DNA of 64,000 nucleotides from Bacillus sp. N1-1 (GCF_009818105.1 NZ_CP046564.1:1736001-1800000); one strand, 5' to 3'. Positions 8,975-18,576 are shown, numbered from the stretch's first letter. Program-made: numbers and translations. Notes: generated by a model from the letters alone, not told the origin.

Positions 8975-9775
8975 GTGAAATTTGCGGTAAAGTCCAAAGG
9001 GGATCAAACCTCCAACCAACTTCAGCAGCGGATTAAAAATTATTTACGTGATTTTGATCTAGACTATGATGAAGCAGAACCAGATATTGTGATTTCTGTT
9101 GGCGGGGATGGAACGCTATTACATGCGTTTCATCACTATCAGGACCGACTGGCAGATACAGCGTTTGTTGGTGTTCATACAGGGCATCTCGGATTTTACG
9201 CTGACTGGACGCCTGAAGAAGTCGAAAAGCTTGTGATTCATATCGCAAGAACGCCTTTTCAAATTGTGGAATACCCATTGCTTGAAGTAACGGTTCGATA
9301 TTTGAATAGCTCTAAAGAAAATCGTTACCTTGCCCTTAATGAATGTACAGTGAAAAGTGTGGAAGGTTCTCTCGTCATGAATGTGGAAATTAAAGGTGAT
9401 TTATTCGAAACGTTTCGTGGTGATGGGCTCTGCATTTCCACTCCTTCTGGAAGCACCGCTTATAACAAAGCGTTAGGAGGAGCGATTATTCATCCAGCGC
9501 TTCCTTCGATTCAGCTTTCTGAAATGGCTTCCATTAATAATCGAGTCTTTCGTACAGTGGGGTCGCCACTAGTGCTTCCGCAACATCATACGTGTCTTTT
9601 AAGACCTGTTAACGACGCTGATTTTCAAATTACAATCGATCATCTTTTTTTACTTCAAAAAGATGTAAAGTCGATTCAATATCGAGTGGCTGAAGAGAAA
9701 GTTCGATTCGCCCGTTTCAGACCGTTTCCATTTTGGAAAAGGGTAAAAGAATCTTTTGTAGATGAAGTATATTAA
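8975..9775 (+). CDS. nadK: NAD kinase
   Basis: This ATP-dependent enzyme phosphorylates NAD to NADP. The 266-residue product has the glycine-rich GGDGT motif at residues 43-47 ([15 protein letters not shown]), the conserved NECTVKS block and the second nucleotide motif [28 protein letters not shown] at 8975 is used because GAGGTG lies eight bases upstream and the length then equals B. subtilis PpnKA; upstream in-frame sequence overlaps relQ and is not homologous. It is part of the relQ-nadK-pseudouridine synthase unit. Confidence 0.95.
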   Translation: MKFAVKSKGDQTSNQLQQRIKNYLRDFDLDYDEAEPDIVISVGGDGTLLHAFHHYQDRLADTAFVGVHTGHLGFYADWTPEEVEKLVIHIARTPFQIVEYPLLEVTVRYLNSSKENRYLALNECTVKSVEGSLVMNVEIKGDLFETFRGDGLCISTPSGSTAYNKALGGAIIHPALPSIQLSEMASINNRVFRTVGSPLVLPQHHTCLLRPVNDADFQITIDHLFLLQKDVKSIQYRVAEEKVRFARFRPFPFWKRVKESFVDEVY

Positions 9776-9844
9776 GAGGAGACAGTACTGTTCAATTTTG
9801 GACAGTGCTTTCTTTTTGCTAAAGTAATGATGAGGTGAACTTTA

Positions 9845-10732
9845 TTGGAAGTAAAAATGAACTGGACGGTTTTAGATCAAGAAGCAGGCATGATGCTAAG
9901 AGAATTTCTTTTAAGAGAAAAGAACATATCTCGAAGTATGTTAACGGATATCAAGTTCAAAGGGGGGCAACTTTTGGTGAATGGGACCCACCAAAATGTG
10001 AGAACTATTTTAAAAGAGGGTGATGTCGTTGAAGTGGTTTTTCCGGAAGAACAAGTAAGCGAAACGATGTACCCGCGACAAATGCCATTAAGGATTTGCT
10101 ATGAAGATGATCACTTTTTGCTGATTAATAAGCAAGCAAATCTCCCAACAATCCCTTCTCGCCATTCGACAGCATCCCTTGCGGAGGGCGTTTTGCATTA
10201 TTATAAAACAAGCAACTTAAACAGAACTATTCACGCGGTCAATCGCCTTGATCGTGATACGTCAGGTCTCGTTCTCTTTGCAAAACATCGTTATGCTCAT
10301 GATCTACTTTCAAGACAGCAGAAAAATAAAGAAATGAAACGATCTTATCTTGCGTTAGTACATGGTGAGCTCGAAGAAGATGGAGAAGTAGAAGCCCCAA
10401 TAGGAAGGAAGGATGATAGTATTATTGAAAGATCAGTGCGATCAGATGGTCAGTACGCTTTAACCAGGTATCATACAGTGAAGCGATACAACAGTTTCTC
10501 TCTTCTCCAACTATTCTTACAAACAGGGCGTACACACCAAATTAGAGTGCATATGGCTCATTTAGGACATCCTCTTCTAGGTGATGATCTTTATGGGGGG
10601 AAGAAAGATCTTATTTCAAGGCAAGCACTGCATAGTGCCCAGCTTGAGTTTTACCATCCTTTCTTACAAAAAAAGCTCCGATTTGAAGCGGAGCTTGAAG
10701 AGGATATGAGCGTTCTTATTGAAACGAAGTGA
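9845..10732 (+). CDS. RluD-family pseudouridine synthase (YjbO-like)
   Basis: A 295-residue RluA/RluD-family enzyme that isomerises uridine to pseudouridine in structured RNA. It has an N-terminal S4-like RNA-binding region (residues about 10-75, including [19 protein letters not shown]) and the catalytic motif [15 protein letters not shown] with the essential Asp, followed by [29 protein letters not shown] at 9845 is taken as start because GAGGTG is eight bases before it; an ATG four codons later is an alternative. The RNA target cannot be told from sequence. Its last 17 bases overlap the convergent prpE gene. Confidence 0.92.
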   Translation: MEVKMNWTVLDQEAGMMLREFLLREKNISRSMLTDIKFKGGQLLVNGTHQNVRTILKEGDVVEVVFPEEQVSETMYPRQMPLRICYEDDHFLLINKQANLPTIPSRHSTASLAEGVLHYYKTSNLNRTIHAVNRLDRDTSGLVLFAKHRYAHDLLSRQQKNKEMKRSYLALVHGELEEDGEVEAPIGRKDDSIIERSVRSDGQYALTRYHTVKRYNSFSLLQLFLQTGRTHQIRVHMAHLGHPLLGDDLYGGKKDLISRQALHSAQLEFYHPFLQKKLRFEAELEEDMSVLIETK

Positions 10733-11450
10733 ACTTCTCTGCAACATAAGGCATGGATGATTGAACCGATGTTGTTTTCAGTTCCGGATAGCTAAGTGCT
10801 GTTAATTTGCCACCAAATACGCAGCCGGTATCAATGTTCACAGTATGATTGACCCACCTTGGTTCTAAAACAGGGGTGTGGCCATAGACAATGAGTGCAC
10901 CACCTTCATATTGAGTTGCCCAGTCTTTCCGAATAGGCATCCCGTTTGGATGGGATTCGCCTGTTATGTCGCCATAAAGTACAAAGGTTTTTACTTTTTT
11001 CCCAACTTGTCCAATGTATTTCTCTGGTATACCAGCATGTGCAGCAATTAATTCTCCATCATCAAGAGACAAATAAAGCGGGGCATTCTCATATAGCGCA
11101 ATAAACAATTCTTTTATCATCGTACGGTCTTTAGGTGGTAACGCATTAAGTTCGGCCACCGTTGTCTCAAGACCGTGGGTTTGCTGCACGTTCCTGCCAA
11201 TCAAGTAGCGATAGAATTTGTTACAATGATTTCCAGGGCAATAGAATGCCTGTCCACTTGTCACGAGTTGAGAAACGATTTTTACAACCGCTAGAGAGTC
11301 TTTCCCTCGATCTGTGATATCGCCAGGGAAAACAAGTTTTCTCCCTTCAGGATGAAGGGGCACGCCACTTTCCCAGTCATATCCAAGACGCATCGTGAGC
11401 GTCTTCAATTCATTATAGCAACCGTGTATATCACTGATTATGTCGAACAC
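10716..11450 (-). CDS. prpE: Bis(5'-nucleosyl)-tetraphosphatase PrpE
   Basis: PrpE hydrolyses diadenosine tetraphosphate and in B. subtilis also affects spore germination. The 244-residue metallophosphoesterase has the PPP-family motifs DIHGCYNEL near residue 8, FPGDITDRG near 47, and GNHCNKFYR near 75, the last with Cys where most family members have an acidic residue. A later AAHAGIP and YGHTP block completes the fold. Length equals B. subtilis PrpE. Its 3' end overlaps the convergent rluD-type gene. Confidence 0.93.
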   Translation of the reverse strand: MFDIISDIHGCYNELKTLTMRLGYDWESGVPLHPEGRKLVFPGDITDRGKDSLAVVKIVSQLVTSGQAFYCPGNHCNKFYRYLIGRNVQQTHGLETTVAELNALPPKDRTMIKELFIALYENAPLYLSLDDGELIAAHAGIPEKYIGQVGKKVKTFVLYGDITGESHPNGMPIRKDWATQYEGGALIVYGHTPVLEPRWVNHTVNIDTGCVFGGKLTALSYPELKTTSVQSSMPYVAEKFTSFQ

Positions 11451-11525
11451 TTCATTTCCCTCCTTCTATCTTCTATCTTTTCCCTAAAGGTAGAACAAGT
11501 ATCATCGTAAATTCAACTTCCAAAT

Positions 11526-11556
11526 TAAAAATAACCTGCCGGCTTGGCAGGTTATT
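11526..11556 (-). terminator. Terminator of the SEDS gene
   Basis: Perfect stem AATAACCTGCC with GGCAGGTTATT around a five-base loop, followed on the - strand by TTTAATTT. The 3' end of the coding sequence lies in the first arm. Confidence 0.8.
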
Positions 11557-12736
11557 CAAACATATACGTTTTTGTTCGTGAGCGAACGTTTAAAACAAGA
11601 CCAACTGCAATCATATAGGTTAGAAGGGCACTTCCTCCGTAGCTTACAAAAGGTAAAGGAATTCCCGTGATCGGTAGGATTCGAATCGTCATTCCAATGT
11701 TTTGAAATACCTGGAAAGTAAGCATTCCGATAACACCAGCACAAAGGTAGCTTCCAAATGATTCATTGCTTTCAAGAGCGGTATGAATCATTCGATAAAT
11801 GAGCATGAAGAAAATCGAAATCGTAATACTTGCACCAATGAAACCAAATTCTTCTCCGATAACGGCAAAAATAAAGTCAGTGTGTGCTTCAGGAAAGTAA
11901 ACTGTACCATCAGCGTAACCTTTTCCTTCAAGTTTACCCGACCCAATTGCTAGAATCGCTTTCGTAGCTTGATAGCCAGCGTCCGCATATTCTTCTGGAG
12001 CAAGCCAGCCGTAGAATCGGGCTAGTTGATACTCATCAAGTAAGTAAGCTTTAAAGAATGCGGGAAACTTGAAGAAAATAAAGACGAAAGTAGCAATACC
12101 CGCTACGCCTATTAAACTTAAAAGAGAAAGAAGTCTCCAACGTACGCCTGATACTAGCGTGATGCTAACAACGATTGCTGTAAATACCATCGCTGTACCA
12201 AGGTCAGGCTGAGCCATAACAATAAGCAGAGGAGCGGCAGCAATACCGAAGATCTTCGCTAAAAGAATTAGATCTGTCTGAATGGTTTTCGTTGGATGTT
12301 TTTCATGATGCGAGACAGAAGCTGAAGCAATGGCAATAATTAAGAAAATCTTCATAAACTCAGATGGCTGAATACTTCCGAGACCAGGAAGAACGAACCA
12401 GCTTTTGGCGCCATTTCGAATTGGCGCAATTTGGTAACTTCCAATATATTCAGGACTTACTGCTAGTAAGATTAGAAGAAGAATTCCAAATCCGTAGAGA
12501 TACCAGGAAAGCTGCCTAAAGCGATCAAAATCAATGATCAGTGTGAGCGAAAGTACGAAAGCACCTACGAAATACCATGTAAGCTGTCTTCCTGCAAAGT
12601 TAAAGTTTTTTAATTCTCCGGGTAATGAAGCCTGCGCGCTGTAAATGGCAACAGTACTGATACACATAAGAAGAAATACAAAGAACAAAAGTGTGAAATC
12701 TATTTGTTGCCATGGTGTTTGATTGTCATTGTTCAT
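11552..12736 (-). CDS. SEDS-family protein (RodA/FtsW/SpoVE type)
   Basis: SEDS proteins are membrane peptidoglycan glycosyltransferases that polymerise lipid II, normally with a class B penicillin-binding protein. The 394-residue product has about ten membrane helices and the family landmarks GAKSWFVLPGLGSIQPSEFMKI, VMAQPDLGTAMVF (with the putative catalytic Asp), FIFAVIGEEFGFIGA and the C-terminal PLPFVSYGGSALLT. The spacing and motifs fit RodA better than SpoVE, but I cannot separate the subfamilies with certainty. It lies alone between prpE and mgtE, an insertion relative to the B. subtilis yjb order. Confidence 0.88.
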   Translation of the reverse strand: MNNDNQTPWQQIDFTLLFFVFLLMCISTVAIYSAQASLPGELKNFNFAGRQLTWYFVGAFVLSLTLIIDFDRFRQLSWYLYGFGILLLILLAVSPEYIGSYQIAPIRNGAKSWFVLPGLGSIQPSEFMKIFLIIAIASASVSHHEKHPTKTIQTDLILLAKIFGIAAAPLLIVMAQPDLGTAMVFTAIVVSITLVSGVRWRLLSLLSLIGVAGIATFVFIFFKFPAFFKAYLLDEYQLARFYGWLAPEEYADAGYQATKAILAIGSGKLEGKGYADGTVYFPEAHTDFIFAVIGEEFGFIGASITISIFFMLIYRMIHTALESNESFGSYLCAGVIGMLTFQVFQNIGMTIRILPITGIPLPFVSYGGSALLTYMIAVGLVLNVRSRTKTYMFE

Positions 12737-12834
12737 GATATAATCCTTTCTAAAGAAAAGCGTTCCTTCTTTTAATCACATTTCCTATCTTATCTGAAAT
12801 CCTTCCGTTTGCAAATCGGTTCCTGTATTTATTT

Positions 12835-12864
12835 TTGACAAAATAACTACACACCGACTAAGAT
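12835..12864 (+). promoter_or_regulatory. Sigma-A-type promoter before mgtE
   Basis: TTGACA and TAAGAT are separated by 18 bases. It lies about 140 bases before the mgtE start, leaving a leader in which no M-box could be recognised. Confidence 0.55.
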
Positions 12865-13006
12865 AGGAAGGTAATTTTACTTTCATTGCGTAATCGATTA
12901 AGGGAGCAGTACCTAAGCAAAGCTTATCGAAGTTTTACAATAAATGATATAGCCATATTTGAACATTTGTAACTTTGTTATAAAAAACAACAGGGAGGTG
13001 TGCAGA

Positions 13007-14368
13007 GTGGCTTACCAGGAGCAAGAGACGCAGGCTTTATACGACGCACTCATACATCACTTAGATCAAGAAGAAATAGACGCATTTCGTGAGCTATTTC
13101 TCGACATTCACCCATACGAACAATCGCAGTTCTTCTTAACGGTTTCAGAACAAATTAGGCTACTCGTGTACACCTATTTATCACCACGAGAAATGGCAGA
13201 GATATTTCAGAATTTCGATATTGAAGAACAAGAAGAATACATTTCAGAGATGGAGCCGGCTTATGCGGCGAAGATGCTTGCTGAGATGTACGCCGATGAT
13301 GCAGTTGACGTATTAAATGAGTTAAATCCAGAACAAATTGCAAGCTACTTAACCATCATGGATGATGATGCAGCGGATGAAATTAAAGAGCTGCTTCACT
13401 ATGAAGAAAAAACAGCCGGTAGTATTATGACTACGGAATTTGTATCAATTCGCGCGCACCAAACGGTAAAGCGAGCGATGCAAATCTTAAGGCAGGAAGC
13501 GCCAGAAGCAGAAACGATCTACTATATCTTCGTATTAGATGAACAAAAAAGGCTCGTCGGCGTTATTTCTTTGCGAGATTTAATTATTGCAGAAGAAAAT
13601 ACGTTAATTGAAGAAATCATGAATGAACGAGTTGTTTCAATTTCGGTTGGCGAAGATCAGGAAGAAGCCGCCAGAATTATGCGAGATTATGACTTTCTAG
13701 CTCTTCCGGTTCTTGATTTTCAAAACCATTTACTGGGGATTATTACACACGATGATATCGTTGATGTTATTGAAGAAGAAGCATCAGAAGATTATTCAAA
13801 GCTTGCGGCTATTTCAGATGATGGTTCATTTGATCGCAATCCGTTTTCTTCAGCAAAAAAGAGACTTCCCTGGCTGATTATCCTCCTGTTTCTCGGGATG
13901 ATGACAGCGAGTTTAATTGGTCAATTTGAAGTAACGCTCGATAAGGTGCCACTTCTCGCGGTCTTTATCCCTCTTATTGCCGGAATGGCAGGGAATACGG
14001 GGACGCAGGCCCTTGCAGTTGTTGTTAGGGGACTTGCGACAGGAGATTTTGAAGAGAATAGTAAGTGGACCTTAATTGTGCGAGAAGCAGGAACTGGTCT
14101 CATTACGGGCGCAACTTCTGGTGTTCTTGTAACGATTATTATTTTTTTGTGGAAAGGAACCTTTTTACTTGGCTTATTGGTTGGCTTTTCGTTATTATTT
14201 ACGTTGATTGTCGCAACACTCGCTGGTGCACTTGTCCCATTATTAATGCATAAGCTTAACATAGACCCTGCTGTTGCTTCAGGGCCATTCATCACGACTA
14301 TTAACGACATTATCAGTATACTTATTTATTTTGGAATGGCGACTGCATTTATGAGCCAGCTTGTTTAG
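13007..14368 (+). CDS. mgtE: Magnesium transporter MgtE
   Basis: MgtE is a Mg2+-gated channel for magnesium uptake. The 453-residue product has an N-terminal superhelical domain (to about residue 130), two CBS domains (about 135-255, with TAGSIMTTEFVSI and IMNERVVSI) and five C-terminal membrane helices including PLIAGMAGNTGTQALAVVVRGLA, the pore segment. GTG at 13007 follows GGGAGGTG and gives the usual length; in-frame sequence upstream would add a non-conserved tail. In B. subtilis mgtE is under an Mg2+ riboswitch; none was recognised here. It is probably co-transcribed with the antiporter gene 33 bases downstream. Confidence 0.93.
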   Translation: MAYQEQETQALYDALIHHLDQEEIDAFRELFLDIHPYEQSQFFLTVSEQIRLLVYTYLSPREMAEIFQNFDIEEQEEYISEMEPAYAAKMLAEMYADDAVDVLNELNPEQIASYLTIMDDDAADEIKELLHYEEKTAGSIMTTEFVSIRAHQTVKRAMQILRQEAPEAETIYYIFVLDEQKRLVGVISLRDLIIAEENTLIEEIMNERVVSISVGEDQEEAARIMRDYDFLALPVLDFQNHLLGIITHDDIVDVIEEEASEDYSKLAAISDDGSFDRNPFSSAKKRLPWLIILLFLGMMTASLIGQFEVTLDKVPLLAVFIPLIAGMAGNTGTQALAVVVRGLATGDFEENSKWTLIVREAGTGLITGATSGVLVTIIIFLWKGTFLLGLLVGFSLLFTLIVATLAGALVPLLMHKLNIDPAVASGPFITTINDIISILIYFGMATAFMSQLV

Positions 14369-14401
14369 CGCTTAAATGCAGACGTTTGAAGGAGGAAAGA
14401 A

Positions 14402-16249
14402 ATGGAACACGGTGCATCCGTATCATCACTTGTTATCGTAGTTGTTATCGCATTTGTTATACCGTTTATCTTACACCGCTTCAGACTGAATTTCTTGCCG
14501 GTCGTAGTTGCTGAGATTATTGCTGGGATCTTCATTGGCCAAAGTGGGTTTAATTTAGTTCAGGGAGATACGTGGCTTGATACGTTATCAACGCTAGGAT
14601 TTATTTTTCTCATGTTTTTAAGCGGTCTTGAAATTGATTTTACGGTTTTTGCGAATAAAAAGAAAAAAATTAAGCTTCCGAGCGGTAAGTTTGAACCAAA
14701 CCGTGTTCTTGTGTCGTTCATTGTCTTTGTTCTTGTGTTCGTTGTATCCTATCTCCTTTCATTACTGTTTGTTGTTCTTGGATACACCGACAATGCGTTC
14801 TTTATGACGCTGATTATCTCCACCATTTCGCTTGGTGTTGTTGTGCCGACATTGAAGGATGCAAATATTATGAAAAGCAGTATTGGGCAAACGATTCTTC
14901 TTATTGCCGTTATTGCGGATCTTGCAACGATGATTCTACTTGCAATCTTCGTTTCGCTTAATTCAGGTGGAGAAGGGAATATGTGGCTTCTGCTCATTCT
15001 CTTTGGAGCTGGGATTCTGCTTTATTTCCTGGGGGCTTACTTTAGACATCTTTCCTTTATTGAAACGATGTCAAAAGGGACGATTCAAATCGGCACGAGA
15101 GCCGTATTTACGTTAATTATTGTATTGGTAGGGATTTCTGAAACCGTTGGTGCTGAAAACATTTTAGGTGCATTCCTTGCAGGGGCACTTGTTTCGTTAC
15201 TCTCTCCAAATACTGAGCTTGTCCAAAAGCTTGATTCATTTGGATATGGTTTTCTAATCCCGATCTTTTTCGTTATGGTTGGGGTGGAGTTAGATATTTG
15301 GTCTCTATTCCAGGATCCGAAAGTCTTAATTTTAATTCCACTTCTATTAATCGCGCTTTTTGCTTCAAAGCTTGTGCCAGTAGTCGTTTTAAGGAAATGG
15401 TATGATACAAAAACGGTGCTTGGTTCAGGAATGCTGCTCACATCAACACTTTCTCTCGTGATTGCGGCCGCAGAAATTGGTGAGCGCATTAATATCATTG
15501 ATGATCAACTGTCATCTGCATTAATTTTGGTTGCGATTATTAGCTGTATACTAGCACCAATTCTCTTCAAGAAATTAATGCCGAAACCAGAAGAAAGTTC
15601 ACATGCAAAGAAGCTTGCGATTATTGGGGCGAACCAAATTACTTTACCGATCTCGCTTGAACTTAATCCTGCGAATTATGAAACATCCATTTATCATACG
15701 AAGCAGGAAAAAGTGGATTCTGAGAAGCAAAGTAGTCACTTTAAAGTTATTGAACTTTCCGATTATAGTATTGATACGTTAAAGAACAGTTCAGTGTTTG
15801 ATGCCGACATTCTTCTTATTTCTTCAGGAGATGATGAGACGAATTCAGACATTGCGGTATTCGCGAAAGAATATGGAACAGAGCGTGTGATTGCACGAAT
15901 TGAGCTTACTGAAATAGCGGATCAGCTACGAGAGCTTAATATTGATGTGTTTTCTGTGTTCTTCTCCACAAAAGCGCTGCTAAAAGCGCTTATAGAATCA
16001 CCAGGTGTTGTGAATATCTTCACTCGTGAAGAAAATGCGCTTTATCAAATTAACATGAACAATGTAGAATACAATGGCGTTCCACTGCGTAGCTTCCCGT
16101 ATCTCGGGGATACGATCATCGTTCGTATTTTTCGCGGCAAAGATTCGATTGTGCCACACGGTGATACGGAACTTCGAATCGGCGATCGCTTAATCGTAAC
16201 AGGAAGCAGTGAGAGTGTCGACGAAGTGCGCTCACTGTTAAGCTACTAG
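14402..16249 (+). CDS. CPA2 monovalent cation:proton antiporter with RCK domains (YjbQ-like)
   Basis: A 615-residue membrane antiporter of the CPA2/KefB type. It has about twelve membrane helices (residues 1-385; MFLSGLEIDFTVF and GAENILGAFLAGALVSLLSP are diagnostic), a TrkA-N-like nucleotide-binding segment (about 400-520, starting KKLAIIGANQITLPISLEL) and a TrkA-C domain at the end (NGVPLRSFPYLGDTIIVRIFRG to IVTGSSESVDEV). TrkA-C domains often bind c-di-AMP. B. subtilis YjbQ is almost the same length. An AAGGAGG site precedes the ATG. It likely exports Na+ or K+ for pH homeostasis. Confidence 0.9.
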   Translation: MEHGASVSSLVIVVVIAFVIPFILHRFRLNFLPVVVAEIIAGIFIGQSGFNLVQGDTWLDTLSTLGFIFLMFLSGLEIDFTVFANKKKKIKLPSGKFEPNRVLVSFIVFVLVFVVSYLLSLLFVVLGYTDNAFFMTLIISTISLGVVVPTLKDANIMKSSIGQTILLIAVIADLATMILLAIFVSLNSGGEGNMWLLLILFGAGILLYFLGAYFRHLSFIETMSKGTIQIGTRAVFTLIIVLVGISETVGAENILGAFLAGALVSLLSPNTELVQKLDSFGYGFLIPIFFVMVGVELDIWSLFQDPKVLILIPLLLIALFASKLVPVVVLRKWYDTKTVLGSGMLLTSTLSLVIAAAEIGERINIIDDQLSSALILVAIISCILAPILFKKLMPKPEESSHAKKLAIIGANQITLPISLELNPANYETSIYHTKQEKVDSEKQSSHFKVIELSDYSIDTLKNSSVFDADILLISSGDDETNSDIAVFAKEYGTERVIARIELTEIADQLRELNIDVFSVFFSTKALLKALIESPGVVNIFTREENALYQINMNNVEYNGVPLRSFPYLGDTIIVRIFRGKDSIVPHGDTELRIGDRLIVTGSSESVDEVRSLLSY

Positions 16250-16252
16250 TCC

Positions 16253-16287
16253 TAACCCCTTTCTCATCATGAGAGAGGGGTTTTTAT
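16253..16287 (+). terminator. Terminator after the antiporter gene
   Basis: AACCCCTTTCTC pairs with GAGAGAGGGGTT around a five-base loop and is followed by TTTTATG. Confidence 0.85.
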
Positions 16288-16364
16288 GTTTTTAAGGATA
16301 GGGAATAAATGTATGGGACAAGGTGATACTTTTTATAATAGGCGAATAGAAGGAGGAGAAGAGA

Positions 16365-16517
16365 ATGAATACTGAAATTCCAAAAATAATTTGTCCCGTT
16401 TGTGGAAGAACCAACGAGATGGAGAAATCGATAACGGCTCAGTCAAATCAGAACATCATTTTTGAATGTCCCGCATGTGGATATGAGAGACGAAATATTC
16501 AAACAAGTAAAGGGTGA
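16365..16517 (+). CDS. Small zinc-ribbon protein
   Basis: A 50-residue product with two CPxC knuckles, CPVC at residues 10-13 and CPAC at 35-38, the layout of a four-Cys zinc ribbon. GAAGGAGGAG precedes the ATG at ideal distance, and a TATAAT hexamer lies about 30 bases upstream. It stands alone between the antiporter gene and fabI. Function is unknown; such ribbons often bind nucleic acid or a protein partner. Confidence 0.7.
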   Translation: MNTEIPKIICPVCGRTNEMEKSITAQSNQNIIFECPACGYERRNIQTSKG

Positions 16518-16556
16518 AAAATCCTCATGGTGTATGTTCATTAAACCATGTTATAC

Positions 16557-16573
16557 TTAGGACGTGGTGCTAA
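16557..16573 (+). promoter_or_regulatory. FapR-like operator at the fabI promoter
   Basis: The 17-base element TTAGGACGTGGTGCTAA has the TTAG-N9-CTAA ends of FapR operators and starts within a TATACT -10-like hexamer (16552-16557). FapR represses fabI in B. subtilis until malonyl-CoA releases it. The central bases are not a perfect palindrome. Confidence 0.5.
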
Positions 16574-16606
16574 TAACTAATAATAAATTCGAGGAGGAGC
16601 ATGGAT

Positions 16607-17383
16607 ATGAACCTGTCTCTTGAGAACCGTACATATGTTGTGATGGGCGTTGCAAACAAACGAAGCATTGCCTGGGGGATTGCACAGGCATTAAGCAGTG
16701 CCGGTGCACGATTAATCTTTACTTACGCAGGTGAGCGTCTAGAGAAAAACGTTCGCGACCTTGCAGGTACACTAGATCGTGATGATTCCGTTATTTTACC
16801 GTGTGATATTACAAATGATGAGGAAATTGAAGCTACATTTGCTCAAATTAAAGAAGAAGTCGGCGTGATTCACGGACTTGCTCACTGTATCGCATTTGCG
16901 AAAACAGAAGAACTAAAAGGGGAGTACCTTGAAACAACGCGTGAAGGATTCTTGCTAGCGCATAACATTAGCTCTTATTCCCTAACTGCTGTATCAAAAG
17001 CAGCTCGTCCACTTATGACTGAAGGTGGAAGCATCCTTACGATGACATACCTTGGTGGCGAGCGTGTTGTGAACAACTATAACGTGATGGGTGTCGCAAA
17101 AGCATCGCTTGATGCAAGTGTGAAGTACCTTGCGAATGACCTTGGGAAAGATAACATCCGTGTTAACGCGATTTCAGCTGGGCCGATTCGTACGCTTGCA
17201 GCAAAAGGAATTGGCGACTTTAATTCTGTTATTAAAGAAATTGAAGAGAAATCTCCAATGCGTCGCACGGTAACGAAGGAAGACGTAGGAAACACAGCAT
17301 TATTCTTAATGAGTGATCTTTCTGGTGGAATTACTGGTGAGATGATTCATGTGGATAGCGGATATAATATTATTGCGACTTGA
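16607..17383 (+). CDS. fabI: Enoyl-[acyl-carrier-protein] reductase (NADH) FabI
   Basis: FabI performs the last step of each fatty-acid elongation cycle, reducing enoyl-ACP. The 258-residue SDR-fold enzyme has VVMGVANKRSIAWGIAQAL, the nucleotide-binding turn of FabI, and the Tyr-x6-Lys catalytic pair in YNVMGVAK, with the SAGPIRTLAAKGI loop that binds triclosan-type inhibitors in homologues. ATG at 16607 is chosen over the ATG two codons earlier because GAGGAGG is about nine bases away and the length equals B. subtilis FabI. In B. subtilis spore-coat genes follow fabI, and the same is true here. Confidence 0.96.
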   Translation: MNLSLENRTYVVMGVANKRSIAWGIAQALSSAGARLIFTYAGERLEKNVRDLAGTLDRDDSVILPCDITNDEEIEATFAQIKEEVGVIHGLAHCIAFAKTEELKGEYLETTREGFLLAHNISSYSLTAVSKAARPLMTEGGSILTMTYLGGERVVNNYNVMGVAKASLDASVKYLANDLGKDNIRVNAISAGPIRTLAAKGIGDFNSVIKEIEEKSPMRRTVTKEDVGNTALFLMSDLSGGITGEMIHVDSGYNIIAT

Positions 17384-17400
17384 TTTAACTAACTCTTGTA

Positions 17401-17452
17401 AAAAGTACCCTAATGAATGGACAAGAAAAGTCTACTCGTTAGGGTACTTTCT
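17401..17452 (+). terminator. fabI terminator
   Basis: AAAGTACCCTAA pairs perfectly with TTAGGGTACTTT across a loop of about 25 bases and is followed by CTTTATAATAA. Confidence 0.65.
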
Positions 17453-17622
17453 TTATAATAAAGACTAATTCTAAAAAAGATATGGTTCTGAATTAAGATT
17501 AATTGATAAAAAGGCTTTATTACCTGTTAAAAAGCCGTCTCAGTTTACCTCCTACTTGCATTTATTATACAAGGAACTAGCAAAAAGCTAGCTCTAATAT
17601 AATTTATTAGGAGGAAAAAAAT

Positions 17623-18402
17623 ATGGGTTTTAGACCTATTCGTAGATCTGCATCTACAAACTTTTGTGATAACACTGCAAACAATCCCCCTCAGCCTACT
17701 CCACAAAACCGTGACTTTATTAAGGTACCTGTTGTATTAGGGCAATATAACATTCAAATCCCTATGCATGCAGAGATTGAGTTCCCAGCAGGGCAAAATG
17801 TACTTGAAATTAAAGACATTAAGAAAAGAGCCTATTTAACTCAATGTAAATTGCTTTCAGTTTCACAGGATGAAGATCCCAACCAACCCACAACTGGAAA
17901 GCTTTATATTAGTGGCTTTGTACGCAAAAACATTAAATATGCAGTTAATCCAGAGATAGTATCAGGGGAATTTGACACACAATTAAGTTCCAACATTCGC
18001 TCACTAACAGTTCCAGTTCCTTTCGATTGTGTTACTGAAGTAACGTTTCAAGGAAACGCTCGCCCTGTTGGTCCATTTCTAAATCAACGAGCTGAGTGGG
18101 AATATCTGATTTCTCAAGATCTTCCTTCAGGCTTCCCGGAAAAAGATAGTTTAGAAGGTACAGACTTATCTCAGTTCCATCAGCAAAGCACACAATATTT
18201 TAATGAACTTCCATTCTGTGAGCTAAACCGAGCAGAGTTCCTTCAAATTGATGAGTCATTGAACCGAGTTCCTGTTACAAGTGCTGCTACTGGTGATGTT
18301 CTAGGTGAAGGAACATTTACTGAGTTATCAGAAAAAATGGTTTTAGACCTAACTCTTACTTTGCTTCAAAAACAAACTGTCAATAACTACTTGACGGATT
18401 AA
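17623..18402 (+). CDS. SPOCS/DUF3794-like spore surface protein A (CsxC-like)
   Basis: The 259-residue protein resembles the SPOCS (DUF3794) beta-rich proteins of spore coat and exosporium, a group that includes clostridial CsxC. Seen directly: a polar N-terminus (residues 1-30), then IPMHAEIEFPAGQNVLEIKDIKKRAYLTQCKLL, and LYISGFVRKNIKYA, the characteristic strand pattern, and a C-terminal segment FTELSEKMVLDLTLTLLQKQ. It has a strong AGGAGG site and no signal peptide, as expected for mother-cell proteins that assemble on the spore. A paralogue follows. No CATAnnnTA promoter was found for this copy. Exact function is unknown. Confidence 0.7.
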   Translation: MGFRPIRRSASTNFCDNTANNPPQPTPQNRDFIKVPVVLGQYNIQIPMHAEIEFPAGQNVLEIKDIKKRAYLTQCKLLSVSQDEDPNQPTTGKLYISGFVRKNIKYAVNPEIVSGEFDTQLSSNIRSLTVPVPFDCVTEVTFQGNARPVGPFLNQRAEWEYLISQDLPSGFPEKDSLEGTDLSQFHQQSTQYFNELPFCELNRAEFLQIDESLNRVPVTSAATGDVLGEGTFTELSEKMVLDLTLTLLQKQTVNNYLTD

Positions 18403-18410
18403 TTTATATG

Positions 18411-18438
18411 AAGCCGATCCTTTGGATCGGCTTTTTTT
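18411..18438 (+). terminator. Terminator after spore surface protein A gene
   Basis: AGCCGATCC pairs with GGATCGGCT around a three-base loop, followed by seven T. Confidence 0.9.
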
Positions 18439-18517
18439 AATTCCTTAAGATTTACACCATTCCACTTGCAAAGGAAGTGAAGAATGTAAAAAGGCTGATG
18501 ACTAGAATTTCGTCCAA

Positions 18518-18544
18518 ACGACTCTAAGATTGACGCATAATATA
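18518..18544 (+). promoter_or_regulatory. Candidate sigma-K promoter for spore surface protein B
   Basis: AC, 16 bases, then CATAATATA, fitting AC-N16/17-CATAnnnTA for sigma-K. It ends 32 bases before the start codon. Confidence 0.5.
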
Positions 18545-18576
18545 GTATGAAAAGAATATAGAGGGGGGACAAATTG

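Noticed and set aside
9786..9820. Terminator between nadK and the pseudouridine synthase gene
   Set aside because: The ACTGTTC/GGACAGT arms pair imperfectly and the T run is interrupted, so it was left out; the genes may still be co-transcribed.
12865..13006. Mg2+ (M-box) riboswitch ahead of mgtE
   Set aside because: A promoter and a leader of about 140 bases are present, but the conserved M-box segments could not be recognised. A covariance-model search (Rfam M-box) would decide.
13921..14310. Long open frame on the - strand opposite mgtE
   Set aside because: It lies inside a clear MgtE coding region, has no ribosome site, and its translation has the composition of an antisense frame.
17555..17600. 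Sigma-K promoter for the first SPOCS-like gene
   Set aside because: CATTTATTA has one mismatch to CATAnnnTA and no AC at 16-17 bases upstream, so it was not listed. The short CTAGC/GCTAG hairpin at 17577-17591 was also not interpreted.
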